DNA of 64,000 nucleotides from Salinicoccus sp. YB14-2 (GCF_001265075.1 NZ_LFKO01000001.1:1149482-1213481); one strand, 5' to 3'. Counted from the first letter of the stretch, positions 25,678-34,994 are shown. Notes: generated by a model from the letters alone, not told the origin. Made by a program: numbers and translations.

Positions 25678-26952
25678 TTACTCATGGGTAAGTGCTTTTG
25701 CGGTTTCAAATAATACTTGTACGGCGGACATCATACTGTCTTCATGAATATCAAATTTCTCGTTATGATGACCTGCAGCAAGGTCGGTGCCAAAGACACA
25801 GTATGTTGCATAACCGCGCCGCTTTTGTACTGCATCGATAAAATAAGTAGCGTCTTCAGAAGCTTTAATGGAATTTGTCTGTGATTGACTGATCATTCCG
25901 CTTTTGTCAGCACACTGTTTTAATATATCAGCAAGTTCAGGAGAGCCTTCAGCACCTATCGCTTCTCCGACAGTATCTATATTATAATCAATCTGGTGCA
26001 TCAAAGCGGCACCTCTTATAATTTCTTCAGCATAATTCTTCATATATTCATTGAGCTCCGTGGTTTCACCGCGCAATTCCATTTTTAATTCAGCTGTACC
26101 AGGGATAATATTTCTTCCGCTGCCGGAATGCAACTCGCCTACATTGACCCGTGTAACCCCGTCTGCATGCCTTGGGATTGAATGCAGATTCGACACTGCG
26201 GTGACTGCAGCAAGCATCGCATTTTTACCTTCTTCCGGATGGGCACCGGCATGTGAAGAAACGCCAGTGAATTTAACATCGAGTTTGGACGAAGCCAGGA
26301 AGCCGTTGTTTGATGCGATGAACTGGTTGAAAGGCACCCCGAGCCCTATATGTGAAGCGATGAAATAATCGACATCATCCACGACTCCGGCATCCACCAT
26401 CGACTTTGCTCCGCGCGCGCCCTCTTCAGCCGGCTGAAAGATCAATTTTATCCTGCCGCGTATATTTTCTTTGTTCTCACTGATGAGCGTGGCGAGACCG
26501 AGTCCTATAGAGGTATGGACATCGTGGCCGCAGGCATGCATATTATTATTGGATGACCGGAAACCTCTATGGTTAGGCAGGTGAGCATCACTTTCACTTT
26601 CAGAGATTGGCAGTGCATCCATATCCACTCTGTATGCAACCGTCGGACCCGGTGTATTGGAGTCAAGAACACCCACCACTGCCGTATACCCATCTTCGAA
26701 GTGCGGCAGATATTTTTCAATTGCACCATTTGCTCTGGCCCATTCAAGGTGTGAGCGAGTTTTATCCATCCCCGGTTTACCCATACATGAATCAGGTTTC
26801 ATGACTTCTTTTCCTAAAAGAAGTTCAAATCCCAGTTTTTCCAGTGTATCAGCGACAATTGATGCGGTTCTCATTTCCAAAAAACCGAGTTCGGGATACT
26901 TATGAAAATCCCGTCGCCAGGCAACCAGTTGATTTTGAAGATTTTCCATCAT
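25678..26952 (-). CDS. M20-family amidohydrolase, AbgA-like
   Basis: The 424-residue M20D metallopeptidase resembles E. coli AbgA along its length: WRRDFHKYPELGFLEMRTASIVAD, YRVDMDALPISE, MHACGHDVHTSIGLG, IFQPAEEGARGAKSMVDAGVVDDVDYFI, VNVGELHSGSGRNIIPGTAELKMELRG and FGTDLAAGHHNEKFD. The metal ligands (Cys and His of ACGHD, the EE pair and the late His) are present. AbgA with AbgB cleaves p-aminobenzoyl-glutamate; no abgB or abgT is near, so it may act on another N-acyl amino acid. The start is ATG at 26952 or 26949 behind AGGGGTG. Confidence 0.82.
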   Translation of the reverse strand: MMENLQNQLVAWRRDFHKYPELGFLEMRTASIVADTLEKLGFELLLGKEVMKPDSCMGKPGMDKTRSHLEWARANGAIEKYLPHFEDGYTAVVGVLDSNTPGPTVAYRVDMDALPISESESDAHLPNHRGFRSSNNNMHACGHDVHTSIGLGLATLISENKENIRGRIKLIFQPAEEGARGAKSMVDAGVVDDVDYFIASHIGLGVPFNQFIASNNGFLASSKLDVKFTGVSSHAGAHPEEGKNAMLAAVTAVSNLHSIPRHADGVTRVNVGELHSGSGRNIIPGTAELKMELRGETTELNEYMKNYAEEIIRGAALMHQIDYNIDTVGEAIGAEGSPELADILKQCADKSGMISQSQTNSIKASEDATYFIDAVQKRRGYATYCVFGTDLAAGHHNEKFDIHEDSMMSAVQVLFETAKALTHE

Positions 26953-27072
26953 AATCACCCCTATAATTGATATTTATACTTATAATATAGTATATCACTT
27001 ACTTTTTATATTTGAGACGGTTGACCTATAAGATTGAAATGTAATATAAAAGAGATTTTGGAGGACTTAATT

Positions 27073-27630
27073 ATGAGTGAAAAAGATAAAATGCTGTCCA
27101 ACGAATGGTACGATGCGAATTATGACGAAGACCTTTTGAAAGAACGCCTTAAAGCACAAGACTTATGCCATGACTTTAATATGACTAAGCCGAGTGATGA
27201 GAAACGCCGGCAGGAAATACTCGTTGAACTTTTTGGATATATTCCTAAAAATGCAGAAGTAGCCAGTCCTTTCATGACAGATTACGGTTATAATATAAAG
27301 CTAGGTGAAAATGTTTTTATCAATATAAATAATTATTCTATGGACGGTGCAGAAATCACTTTGGGCAACAATGTTTTCGTCGGTCCATCATGCGGATTCT
27401 ATACAGCGAGCCACCCTCTGGACGCAGAAGACCGCAATAAAGGGCTTGAAAAAGCATCGCCTATATCTATTGGAAATAATGTATGGGTGGGCGGCAACGT
27501 GAGTGTAATGCCGGGCGTTACAATTGGAGATGGTTCGGTTGTAGGTGCCGGCAGTGTTGTCACGAAAGATATACCGGAAAATGTTTTGGCAGCAGGCGTG
27601 CCATGTAAAGTTATCAGGGAAATAGATTGA
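27073..27630 (+). CDS. maltose/galactoside O-acetyltransferase (hexapeptide repeat)
   Basis: The protein has 185 residues. The N-terminal Maa domain ([30 protein letters not shown]) is followed by left-handed beta-helix hexapeptide repeats ([31 protein letters not shown]) and the acetyl-CoA end loop ([35 protein letters not shown]). The catalytic His is in the conserved TASHPLD. Such enzymes acetylate maltose, glucose or galactosides, probably for detoxifying excess sugar; the acceptor is unknown here. The ATG at 27073 follows TGGAGGA, so the longer upstream frame is rejected. Monocistronic. Confidence 0.85.
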   Translation: MSEKDKMLSNEWYDANYDEDLLKERLKAQDLCHDFNMTKPSDEKRRQEILVELFGYIPKNAEVASPFMTDYGYNIKLGENVFININNYSMDGAEITLGNNVFVGPSCGFYTASHPLDAEDRNKGLEKASPISIGNNVWVGGNVSVMPGVTIGDGSVVGAGSVVTKDIPENVLAAGVPCKVIREID

Positions 27631-27672
27631 AAATGACGCCCGGTGTATGAATGAACACCAGATGCTGCTGTA

Positions 27673-27855
27673 TTAAGTCATTTGAATGATGACGCTCAGC
27701 ATAAGCAAGATCCAGATCAAAGCGGCAAACACTATAAAGAAAATACTCCATTTTGATACGCGTTTATTTTCATTGCGTTCTCTTCGAACTCTATTGATAA
27801 AAGGGATAATGAAAAAGATGAATACCAGAGTACCGACTATTGCTCTTACAATCAT
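27673..27855 (-). CDS. small two-helix membrane protein
   Basis: A 60-residue protein of two hydrophobic segments (VRAIVGTLVFIFFIIPFI and WSIFFIVFAALIWILLMLSVII) joined by a basic loop NRVRRERNENKRVSK, giving a hairpin with a cytosolic loop. GAAGGTGATATC before the ATG is a good ribosome site, which supports a real gene. I do not recognise the family; it has no operon partner. Confidence 0.55.
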   Translation of the reverse strand: MIVRAIVGTLVFIFFIIPFINRVRRERNENKRVSKWSIFFIVFAALIWILLMLSVIIQMT

Positions 27856-27965
27856 GATATCACCTTCCGAGTCTGAGATTTAATACTATCTCCATTGTAC
27901 AATCTATGAAAGCATCATATCCAGAAAGCTGTTCTAAAGATTTATCCGGGCTTGTAAAATAAAAT

Positions 27966-28006
27966 AGCGCCATGCGATACTTAACAGCAATGCATGGCGT
28001 TATTTT
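27966..28006. terminator. terminator after dhaM
   Basis: GCGCCATGC, long loop, GCATGGCGT with T-rich sequence on both sides; on the minus strand it ends the dha operon. Confidence 0.65.
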
Positions 28007-28044
28007 TAATATATAAATTGAATCTGATACTGTTGAATCAACAT

Positions 28045-28407
28045 CTACTTGACCATCTCACTCAGTTTATCCATAATATCATCGATATTTGTACCGATAC
28101 TTATTTCGACGGCTGCTAAAAAACTGCCTTCTACAACAGGTGCGTTGGCAATATGGATATTGTGTGAGCCTTCATACATTTCAACGGCCATTTCCAGATT
28201 CATCAGACTGGACCCTATATCGAAAAAACAGATTGTATCATCTTTCACTTCAGCCAGCATATGATCAATCTGTCCGATATTTGTGCCGATACCGCCGTGG
28301 ACGCCGCCTGATGCATGGACTGTCACACCTTCAGCCATCTGTTCAATCAGTGCTTTAGTGCCTGAGGCTATATCTTTACTGTGGCTGATAATCAATATTT
28401 CTGTCAT
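28045..28407 (-). CDS. dhaM: dihydroxyacetone kinase phosphotransfer subunit (PTS EIIA-like)
   Basis: The 120-residue single-domain EIIA-mannose-type protein begins TEILIISHSKDIASGTKALIEQM, with the phosphorylated His9, followed by GGVHGGIGTNIGQI. It passes phosphate from HPr to the ADP cofactor on DhaL. E. coli DhaM has extra HPr and EI domains; the single-domain form is usual in Firmicutes. It is the last gene of dhaK-dhaL-dhaM, four bases after dhaL. Confidence 0.92.
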   Translation of the reverse strand: MTEILIISHSKDIASGTKALIEQMAEGVTVHASGGVHGGIGTNIGQIDHMLAEVKDDTICFFDIGSSLMNLEMAVEMYEGSHNIHIANAPVVEGSFLAAVEISIGTNIDDIMDKLSEMVK

Positions 28408-28410
28408 CCT

Positions 28411-28989
28411 TTATTCCTCCTCCAAGTCAAAGGCACTTAAAATATAAACTGCACTTTGTGCACCGGGATCTATCGTCCCTTTGGACTTTTCTTTAAAATA
28501 TGCTGCGCGGCCTTTTGTTGCCATCATATCTTCAGTATCATCAGCGAGATTTTGAAGGTCATCAAGTTTCAGTCCGCCGCTCTCTTCAAGAACCTGCACG
28601 GCTTTTGAGATGACGTCATACATGGTCTTCTCCCCGCCGGTCACTTTACCTTTTGAACTGACGGTCTGATCGAAGATGTCCAGGAGTTGTTTCAAATTTT
28701 CTTTATCGATTTCATCTTTGGCCGCTTCACTCATTTTCACAAAGCTGAACCCGTAAAGGGGCCCGCTGGCTCCGCCGATGGAACGCATCAGTGTCATCCC
28801 TGTCTGTTTGAGTATCTCCTGTGTACTGCCGTCTTTGACATTTTCTTTTACAGCATTAAATCCACGCTTCATATTAACCCCGTGGTCGCCATCGCCTATC
28901 TCACGATCAAGAGAAGTAAGTTCTGATTCTTTCTCTGCAAAGACTGCCTGTAATTTTTGCAGACGGTCCAAAAGTTTATTATTATCCAT
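28411..28989 (-). CDS. dhaL: dihydroxyacetone kinase ADP-binding subunit
   Basis: The 192-residue helical-barrel protein holds ADP as a phosphate relay. Motifs: EKESELTSLDREIGDGDHGVNMKRGF, where the Asp residues of GDGDHG bind Mg2+, and GASGPLYGFSF, and the end GTIDPGAQSAVYIL. The start is ATG at 28989 after AAGGAGGC; the upstream in-frame start would run into dhaK. It sits between dhaK (10-base gap) and dhaM. Confidence 0.92.
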   Translation of the reverse strand: MDNNKLLDRLQKLQAVFAEKESELTSLDREIGDGDHGVNMKRGFNAVKENVKDGSTQEILKQTGMTLMRSIGGASGPLYGFSFVKMSEAAKDEIDKENLKQLLDIFDQTVSSKGKVTGGEKTMYDVISKAVQVLEESGGLKLDDLQNLADDTEDMMATKGRAAYFKEKSKGTIDPGAQSAVYILSAFDLEEE

Positions 28990-28999
28990 TATTGCCTCC

Positions 29000-29962
29000 T
29001 TAAAAGTGAGTGGATTCAGTCGGGGCATTCAGTGCACTGACTATATGATCATCATGATTTAAGACAGTGAGTGAAAAGCCCTGCATATCCAGTGCTGTCA
29101 TATAATTACCGGCAAACAGTTTTGTCACTCTGATGCTTTTCTCTTCCAAAGCTTCCATAACATTTTTTGTAACGATATATAATTCACTTAAAGGTGTGGC
29201 CCCCATCCCGTTGACCATTAAGATCAATTCTTTACTATCGTTATATTTGAAGAGCTCGGATAAAAGTCTGTCAGTAATCTTATCGACTGTTTCAGCCTTC
29301 TCTCTGTAAATCCCCTTTTCACCATGTATACCGATGCCAATCTCCATCTCTTCTTCTCCAAGATCGAAACCATATTCACCCGTTGTCGGCACCATGCACG
29401 GTTCAAGCGCCATGCCGATGGAAAATAAAGAGGTCATCATTTTTTCAACTTCATCTTTGATTTGATTCAAGCTTTGCTTTTTATCTGATAAATATCCAGC
29501 ATACTTATGAACGAGCACAGTGCCTGCAACGCCTCTGCGCATTTCAGGATCTTCAATTGCAACGTCATCGCTGACTATGACTGTCTCGACTTTGTGGCCC
29601 TCTGCTTCAGCCATCTCTTTAGCCATATCAAAGTTCATCACATCACCGGCATAGTTTTTTACGACCAGAAGCACGCCGTCGCCGTTATCAACATGTTTAA
29701 TTGCCGAGAGTACTTTATCAGGCGTCGGTGACGTAAACACTTCCCCGCATACTGCTGCATCCAGCATGCCTTCAGCTACATATCCCGCATGTGCCGGTTC
29801 ATGCCCGCTTCCGCCGCCTGAAACCAATGCGACGCCGGATTCTTTTTTATTTTTCCTTACAACAACGTTTTCCTCAATGATATCTATTTTCGGATCACTG
29901 TATTTTAATCCGGCCAGCATATCACTTACAAATTGTTCACGGTCATTAATAAGCTTTTTCAT
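29000..29962 (-). CDS. dhaK: dihydroxyacetone kinase substrate-binding subunit
   Basis: The 320-residue subunit binds dihydroxyacetone covalently through a histidine hemiaminal. Seen: SGGGSGHEPAHAGYV (48-62) and the substrate His213 in GIGIHGEKG. The ATG at 29962 with a GAGGGGGAAC ribosome site is the correct start; the longer frame reading back to 30061 includes an unrelated hydrophobic stretch in the promoter region. With dhaL and dhaM it forms a PEP-dependent dihydroxyacetone phosphorylation pathway feeding glycolysis. No glycerol dehydrogenase gene is nearby. Confidence 0.92.
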   Translation of the reverse strand: MKKLINDREQFVSDMLAGLKYSDPKIDIIEENVVVRKNKKESGVALVSGGGSGHEPAHAGYVAEGMLDAAVCGEVFTSPTPDKVLSAIKHVDNGDGVLLVVKNYAGDVMNFDMAKEMAEAEGHKVETVIVSDDVAIEDPEMRRGVAGTVLVHKYAGYLSDKKQSLNQIKDEVEKMMTSLFSIGMALEPCMVPTTGEYGFDLGEEEMEIGIGIHGEKGIYREKAETVDKITDRLLSELFKYNDSKELILMVNGMGATPLSELYIVTKNVMEALEEKSIRVTKLFAGNYMTALDMQGFSLTVLNHDDHIVSALNAPTESTHF

Positions 29963-30132
29963 AATTAAGTTCCCCCTCATAATATTATTATACTCATTAG
30001 TTATTTTGATTAAAAATAAAATGTATAAAGAAATCATGATTAGTCGATCCAGAGTAAACATTGGACAAATGATATAAATAATTGGAAAATGATAATAGAG
30101 AACAGTGAGTTTAAGAATATGGGGTTTTGATT

Positions 30133-30948
30133 ATGAGGATAGGCGTTATTTCAGACTTACATATCGATCGTTATAATAACGACGTTGAAAACATTCCCTT
30201 ATATGAACATGCCTTAGTCGAAGCAATGCAAAACAGACAGATAGATATGCTGCTGATTGCAGGAGATATATCCAACAGCTATGAACGGACGATGGATTTC
30301 ATACATACCGTTTCAAAAGAGAGTGGGATTGAAGTTAAATTTGTACCGGGAAATCATGATCTATGGCAGTCGGACATATCAAAAAATACTGAAGAAATAT
30401 TGCAGCGTTATGCAAAACAGCCTGAATGCCTTGTCAAGAGACCGCATATCATCAATGAAGAATGGGCGATTGCCGGTCATACGGGCTGGTATGATTACAG
30501 CTATGCCTCAGACCGTTTTTCTTATGAAAGACTGGCGAGACGTGCATATTACGGGGGAACGTGGCAGGATAAGGAAAATATCGCATGGCGATACAGTGAT
30601 GATATAATGTCAGGAAAATTCGCTGGCGATGTCAAGGAAGACCTGGATGATCTGGAAGGCAGGAAAATCATACTCGTAACGCATATCGTAACGCATAAAC
30701 ACTTTAAAGTGCCCATGCCGCATCGTCTGTTTGACTATTACAACGCATTTATAGGAACCGGTGATTTTGATGAAATTTATAGTGATTATAACATTCGTTA
30801 CAGTATTATGGGGCATGTGCATTTCAGACATTCACTGACCGAAGGAGACGTTACATATATCTGTCCCTGCCTCGGGTATAAGCGCGAATGGAGAACAGAC
30901 GACATTCAGATGGAAATTGGAAACTCGATGTATGTCATTGAAATATAG
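30133..30948 (+). CDS. calcineurin-like metallophosphoesterase
   Basis: The protein has 271 residues with the full metal-binding motif set of the superfamily: SDLHID near the N-terminus, LIAGDISNS, VPGNHDLW, VTHIVTHKHF and GHVHFRHS. Substrates in this superfamily range from nucleotides to proteins; nothing here narrows it. The ATG at 30133 is preceded by GGGG and is better placed than the TTG at 30127. The DUF1801 gene follows 23 bases later and may be cotranscribed. Confidence 0.8.
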   Translation: MRIGVISDLHIDRYNNDVENIPLYEHALVEAMQNRQIDMLLIAGDISNSYERTMDFIHTVSKESGIEVKFVPGNHDLWQSDISKNTEEILQRYAKQPECLVKRPHIINEEWAIAGHTGWYDYSYASDRFSYERLARRAYYGGTWQDKENIAWRYSDDIMSGKFAGDVKEDLDDLEGRKIILVTHIVTHKHFKVPMPHRLFDYYNAFIGTGDFDEIYSDYNIRYSIMGHVHFRHSLTEGDVTYICPCLGYKREWRTDDIQMEIGNSMYVIEI

Positions 30949-30971
30949 AACTTTTTGAAGGAGTGAATGAA

Positions 30972-31340
30972 TTGGAAACATTTCAGGATTATATTGACAC
31001 AATTGATGATATTGCCCATCGTAAACAATTTGAAGAGGTTATTGATTGGATAGACCTAAATTACCCGGACCTTTCAAAGGTCATTAAATGGAATACACCC
31101 ATGTACACAATGGACGATACATTCATTCTGGGGATTGACAGTGCCAAAAGACATATGTCCATTTCACCAGAGGGAAAGACGATAGGTATTTATAAAGATG
31201 AGATTGAAGAGGCGGGCTACTCTTTTACAAGCGGATTATACAGAATCAAGTATTCCGAAACAGTCGATTACAATCTGCTCAAAAAGATGATCGACTATAA
31301 CATAGAGGATAAAAAGGGCTATCAGAAGTTCTGGCGCTAA
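30972..31340 (+). CDS. DUF1801/YdhG-family protein (iron chaperone-like)
   Basis: The 122-residue protein begins METFQDYIDTIDD and has the family core VIKWNTPMYTMDDTFILGIDSAKRHMSISPEG...YSFTSGLYRIKYSETVDYNLLKKMIDYNI. Annotated relatives are called iron chaperones by distant similarity to frataxin; firm functional proof is lacking. TTG at 30972 with AAGGAG nine bases before it is preferred to the GTG that overlaps the ribosome site. Confidence 0.75.
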   Translation: METFQDYIDTIDDIAHRKQFEEVIDWIDLNYPDLSKVIKWNTPMYTMDDTFILGIDSAKRHMSISPEGKTIGIYKDEIEEAGYSFTSGLYRIKYSETVDYNLLKKMIDYNIEDKKGYQKFWR

Positions 31341-31390
31341 TATGTCCTGGGAAATAACCACGCTTGTATGACCAATGAAAGGATTAAGCT

Positions 31391-31963
31391 ATGGCAAAGT
31401 TATATTATCGTTTTGGAACAATGCAGAGCAATAAAAGCAATCAGATCATTACTACACATTATCAATATACCACTCAGGGGAAGAATTGTCTGGCATATTC
31501 CACCCCTATTGATACGAGAAGTGGATTTAAAAAGATTGAGTCGCGTATCGGGCTTAACCTTGATGCAGAATATGTGACGGATAAAATCTTTGAACAGGTT
31601 GAAGAAGCACACAAAAAAGAAAAAATTTATGCAGTGTTGGTCGATGAGGCTCAGTTTTTAAAAAAGTCCGAAGTGCATCACCTGAGTGATATCGCCGACA
31701 AACTGGATATACCGGTTATTGCTTTCGGATTAAAGACGGATTTCCGCAATCAGCTGTTTGAAGGCAGCAAAGCATTACTGGAATTGGCTGATGCCATCGA
31801 TGAATTGAAGACAGTCTGTCAATACTGCAACAAAAAAGCGACATTAAACATGAGAATGCTCGACGGCAAGCCTATAAATGTAGGTGAAACGATACAAATT
31901 GGTGATGAAGAGTACGTGCCTGTTTGCCGTAAATGTTATAAAAAGCATCTGGATCTTGTTTGA
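31391..31963 (+). CDS. tdk: thymidine kinase with an atypical P-loop
   Basis: The 190-residue enzyme of the TK1-like (type II) family phosphorylates thymidine. Seen: LVDEAQFL (Walker B/acid), GLKTDFRNQLFEGSKALLELAD (lasso and substrate region) and a zinc site from CQYC...C..C. The Walker A motif, usually GxMxxGKS, reads FGTMQSNKS: the glycine before the lysine is replaced by Asn (codon AAT near 31430). The ribosome site AAAGGA precedes the ATG by seven bases. Its sequence is nearer to the E. coli-type enzyme (MAxLYYR start) than to the S. aureus one, so the genome may hold a second copy. Confidence 0.85.
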   Translation: MAKLYYRFGTMQSNKSNQIITTHYQYTTQGKNCLAYSTPIDTRSGFKKIESRIGLNLDAEYVTDKIFEQVEEAHKKEKIYAVLVDEAQFLKKSEVHHLSDIADKLDIPVIAFGLKTDFRNQLFEGSKALLELADAIDELKTVCQYCNKKATLNMRMLDGKPINVGETIQIGDEEYVPVCRKCYKKHLDLV

Positions 31964-31970
31964 ACAGTCA

Positions 31971-32010
31971 GGTTCATGTGAATTCTTAGGAGTTCATATG
32001 AACTTTTTTT
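31971..32010 (+). terminator. terminator after tdk
   Basis: GGTTCATGTGAATT, short loop, AGTTCATATGAACT and seven T's; two G-U-type pairs in the stem. Confidence 0.7.
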
Positions 32011-32139
32011 AATGTATAATTACTGTAAGTATGATTTTAATGAGATTTTAAGAAATCTCTAATAATATTCAAAAGGTCCATATATACAATAAAGATAACT
32101 ACTGAGTATGGATGAAGCCATCTCTTAGGGGGAAAATTT

Positions 32140-32817
32140 ATGCACAAGATTTTAGTCGTTGAAGATGATGAAAAAATTGCCCGTGTGATTCAACTGGAAT
32201 TGGAATTTGAATCCTATGAGGTCAGTAATGCATATACAGGTAAGGAAGCGCTGGATAAATATGAAGAAGAGAACTTTGATCTGATTCTGCTTGACGTCAT
32301 GATACCTGAGCTTAATGGTCTGGAAGTTTTAAGAAGGGTCAGACAGAAGGATGAATCCATTCGCATCATCATGCTTACAGCCAGGGATGCGGTGATGGAT
32401 AAAGTCAGCGGTCTGGATTCCGGTGCCAATGACTATATGACGAAGCCATTTGAGATTGAAGAACTTTTAGCAAGGATTCGTGCACACCTTAAACAGAATG
32501 AAATCGGCCAGAACGCCAAGCAGGAAGAAATGATATTTAAAAATATTAAAATACTGCCCTCTACAAGGGAGGTCTTTATTGATGGTGAAGATGTGTATCT
32601 GACCCAGAAAGAATATGACCTATTTTTCTATTTATTATCAAATAAAAACCAGGTGCTCTCGAGAGAGCAGATCATAGAATCTGTCTGGGGTTATGACTAT
32701 TTTGGAGATACCAACACCGTCGATGTATATGTAAGATATTTACGTAAAAAAATCGATCAGGATTCTCCGTCGGTAATCTCCAGTGTCAGAGGCATTGGTT
32801 ACATGATAAAGGATTAA
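32140..32817 (+). CDS. arlR: response regulator ArlR
   Basis: The 225-residue OmpR-family regulator has a receiver domain with phosphoacceptor Asp52 (LLDVMIP), acidic pocket VEDDE and conserved Lys in TKPFEIEELLAR, and a C-terminal winged helix ending VDVYVRYLRKKIDQDSPSVISSVRGIGYMIKD. Length and sequence match staphylococcal ArlR, which with ArlS controls autolysis, adhesion and virulence genes via MgrA/Spx in S. aureus. It has a GGGGG ribosome site and is followed five bases later by the kinase gene. Confidence 0.9.
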   Translation: MHKILVVEDDEKIARVIQLELEFESYEVSNAYTGKEALDKYEEENFDLILLDVMIPELNGLEVLRRVRQKDESIRIIMLTARDAVMDKVSGLDSGANDYMTKPFEIEELLARIRAHLKQNEIGQNAKQEEMIFKNIKILPSTREVFIDGEDVYLTQKEYDLFFYLLSNKNQVLSREQIIESVWGYDYFGDTNTVDVYVRYLRKKIDQDSPSVISSVRGIGYMIKD

Positions 32818-32822
32818 TCATT

Positions 32823-34199
32823 ATGAAATTAGGGACTAAAATTCAGCTGTATATCACTGTAATGTCCGCAATCGTAGTCATTCTAATCAATACTTTCGTC
32901 TACTTCAGTTACAAAAATTTCTCACTGGATGCAGAAATGAGCCAGCTTGAAGGCCGCGGGGTAAATATAATGCAGGAGCTCCAGAATGCTATCGGAAGTG
33001 ATGCAAATACCCGGGCGGTACTGCAGTCACATTTACTATCTGACGGTTTTATTGTCCTGCTCAATGAGACAGGGGGACAAGAGCTCAGAATAACAACCAG
33101 TGCGAGCTATCCTGAAGATTTTGAAGACTATAATACCGGACAGTACAGGGATGTCGTTACTTATAATGATATCCATTTTGTTATGGTTTCACTGCCGATT
33201 ATCTGGGAGAACGGTGAAGTTTATAATTTGCAAATATATGAAAATATAGAGTTTTTATATGATACTTTCAATATACTTCAATGGATATTGATCATCTCCA
33301 CGCTTATTATTCTCGTTGTCATCTACTTTTTAAACCGCATTATCACGAATGTCATTTTAAAACCTGTAAATAAATTGATTGGTAAAATGAAGGAAACTGA
33401 GAACACCAGCGGGTATACAATGCTTGAGGTAAATAAAAATGATACGAAAGAACTGAAAGATCTGTCTGAGTCTTTTAATGAAATGATGCTGGACCTTAAA
33501 GAAAATGATGAACAGCAGCAGGCATTTATAATGAATGCGTCCCACGAACTGAAAACTCCGATCACAGTAATCGACTCCTACAGTCAGATGCTCAAACGTT
33601 TTGGTAAAACAAGGGAAGATATTTTAGATGAGAGTATCTTTGCGATATCTGATGAAGCGAAACGTATGAAATATTTGACTGAACAATTGCTCAGTTTCAG
33701 TAAAGCAGCACAGGCCAGAGAAAATTTCCATCCGGAAAAACTGAATCTGGTACAAATGATATCAGGTATTAAAAACAGACTGGAACCAGTTTACGGCAGA
33801 AATATTGATATGCATTATGATATGGATTATATGTTTGTAACCGCCGATGCGGACAGTCTGGACCAACTGCTTAAAATTTTTCTCGATAACGCTTATAAAT
33901 ACAGTTCAGATGATATCAAGATAGATATAACACAAGACAATGAGTATACGTACGTCGATATTATTGACAGTGGGATTGGCATACCAAAAGAGGATATAGA
34001 CAAGATTTTCAATCGTTTTTATCGGGTGGATAAGGCACGTGCGAGAAAAACCGGAGGTTCAGGCCTTGGTTTATCAATCGCAGAGGAACTGACAAAAATG
34101 AATGAAATAAAGGTCAGTGTTGAGAGTGCAATTGATGAAGGGACAACATTTACGCTGAAATTTGATCGAGCAAAGGAGGAAGAAGATGAAAACCAGTAA
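32823..34199 (+). CDS. arlS: sensor histidine kinase ArlS
   Basis: The 458-residue kinase has a first transmembrane helix (about 8-30), an extracellular sensor of about 120 residues, a second helix (about 153-172), a HAMP linker, phosphoacceptor His241 in NASHELKTPITVI, and an ATPase domain with the N box DNAYKYS and G boxes DSGIGIP and GGSGLGLSIA. It pairs with ArlR directly upstream. The 3' end overlaps the PepSY gene by 14 bases, so the three are probably one operon. Confidence 0.9.
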   Translation: MKLGTKIQLYITVMSAIVVILINTFVYFSYKNFSLDAEMSQLEGRGVNIMQELQNAIGSDANTRAVLQSHLLSDGFIVLLNETGGQELRITTSASYPEDFEDYNTGQYRDVVTYNDIHFVMVSLPIIWENGEVYNLQIYENIEFLYDTFNILQWILIISTLIILVVIYFLNRIITNVILKPVNKLIGKMKETENTSGYTMLEVNKNDTKELKDLSESFNEMMLDLKENDEQQQAFIMNASHELKTPITVIDSYSQMLKRFGKTREDILDESIFAISDEAKRMKYLTEQLLSFSKAAQARENFHPEKLNLVQMISGIKNRLEPVYGRNIDMHYDMDYMFVTADADSLDQLLKIFLDNAYKYSSDDIKIDITQDNEYTYVDIIDSGIGIPKEDIDKIFNRFYRVDKARARKTGGSGLGLSIAEELTKMNEIKVSVESAIDEGTTFTLKFDRAKEEEDENQ

Positions 34200-34986
34200 A
34201 ATACTGATCGCAGTAGTTGCAGTAATGGTGGGCGTTATAATCGGCATCGTCTCCATGAACTTCATGGAGACTGATTACATCAACGAAGATGAAGTAAGAG
34301 CTATAGTCACAGACCGTTACCAGGGCGATATAAGTAATGTGTCCCTGTCTGAGAATGACGATTATTTTCTGGTCACAGTGGATGATGAACAATATTTATA
34401 TGAAATCACAATTAACAGAGCAGAAGGCACAGTTGATGATGTAAAATCATCTGAGAATCCGGATTATGTTGAAGAAAAGGACAATGACACGGCCAATTCT
34501 GAGCAAAAGGGAGCTGAAGCGTCTGGCTCTGAACAGAAAGACACCGAAGAGACAGGAAATAAAGAAACAGAGTCTGAAGAAAGTTCTGCGGATGAGAATG
34601 AGGCTGCTGAGAGTAATGAAACCTCAGACAATAATGAAGCGGGATCAGAAGCTACCGATATCATTTCTGTGGAAGAAGCGCGGGATATAGCAATGAATGA
34701 AGTCGGCGGGCTGTTTTTGCACTCGACTTTGAATGAAGGAGTCAACCCGAGTGAGTATCTGGTAGCCAATTTAATTGATGGTGATGATGAAGGGGCGATT
34801 GTCTCAGTTAATGCGCATAACGGTACGATTAATAAGGTAATCTTCCTGGATATTGAGTTTGATGAAATCGGTGATCTTGAGACCTTCATGCGTCAGGTGG
34901 CTTCATACAATGCACAGAGCCAGCATTATTATATAGAATATGACGATGATGACGACTGGGACGATGACGACGATTGGGAGGACTAA
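34186..34986 (+). CDS. PepSY-domain membrane protein linked to ArlRS
   Basis: The protein has 266 residues: an N-terminal anchor (ILIAVVAVMVGVIIGIVSM), a first PepSY unit (about 30-95: INEDEVRAIVTDRYQGDISNVSLSENDDYFLVTVDDEQYLYEITINRAEGTVDDV), an acidic Ser/Glu/Asn-rich linker (about 100-160), a second PepSY unit (VEEARDIAMNEVGG...IVSVNAHNGTINKVIFLD) and a tail ending in two DDDDDW-type blocks. PepSY domains often inhibit peptidases or sit next to sensor kinases. The ATG at 34186 with AGGAGG inside arlS is the right start. Inference: an extracellular modulator of ArlS. Confidence 0.75.
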   Translation: MKTSKILIAVVAVMVGVIIGIVSMNFMETDYINEDEVRAIVTDRYQGDISNVSLSENDDYFLVTVDDEQYLYEITINRAEGTVDDVKSSENPDYVEEKDNDTANSEQKGAEASGSEQKDTEETGNKETESEESSADENEAAESNETSDNNEAGSEATDIISVEEARDIAMNEVGGLFLHSTLNEGVNPSEYLVANLIDGDDEGAIVSVNAHNGTINKVIFLDIEFDEIGDLETFMRQVASYNAQSQHYYIEYDDDDDWDDDDDWED

Positions 34987-34994
34987 TGAGTAAG

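Noticed and set aside
29963..30061. N-terminal extension of DhaK with a hydrophobic segment
   Set aside because: The extension lies before the GAGGGGGAAC ribosome site and is absent from the family; it is leader sequence read in frame.
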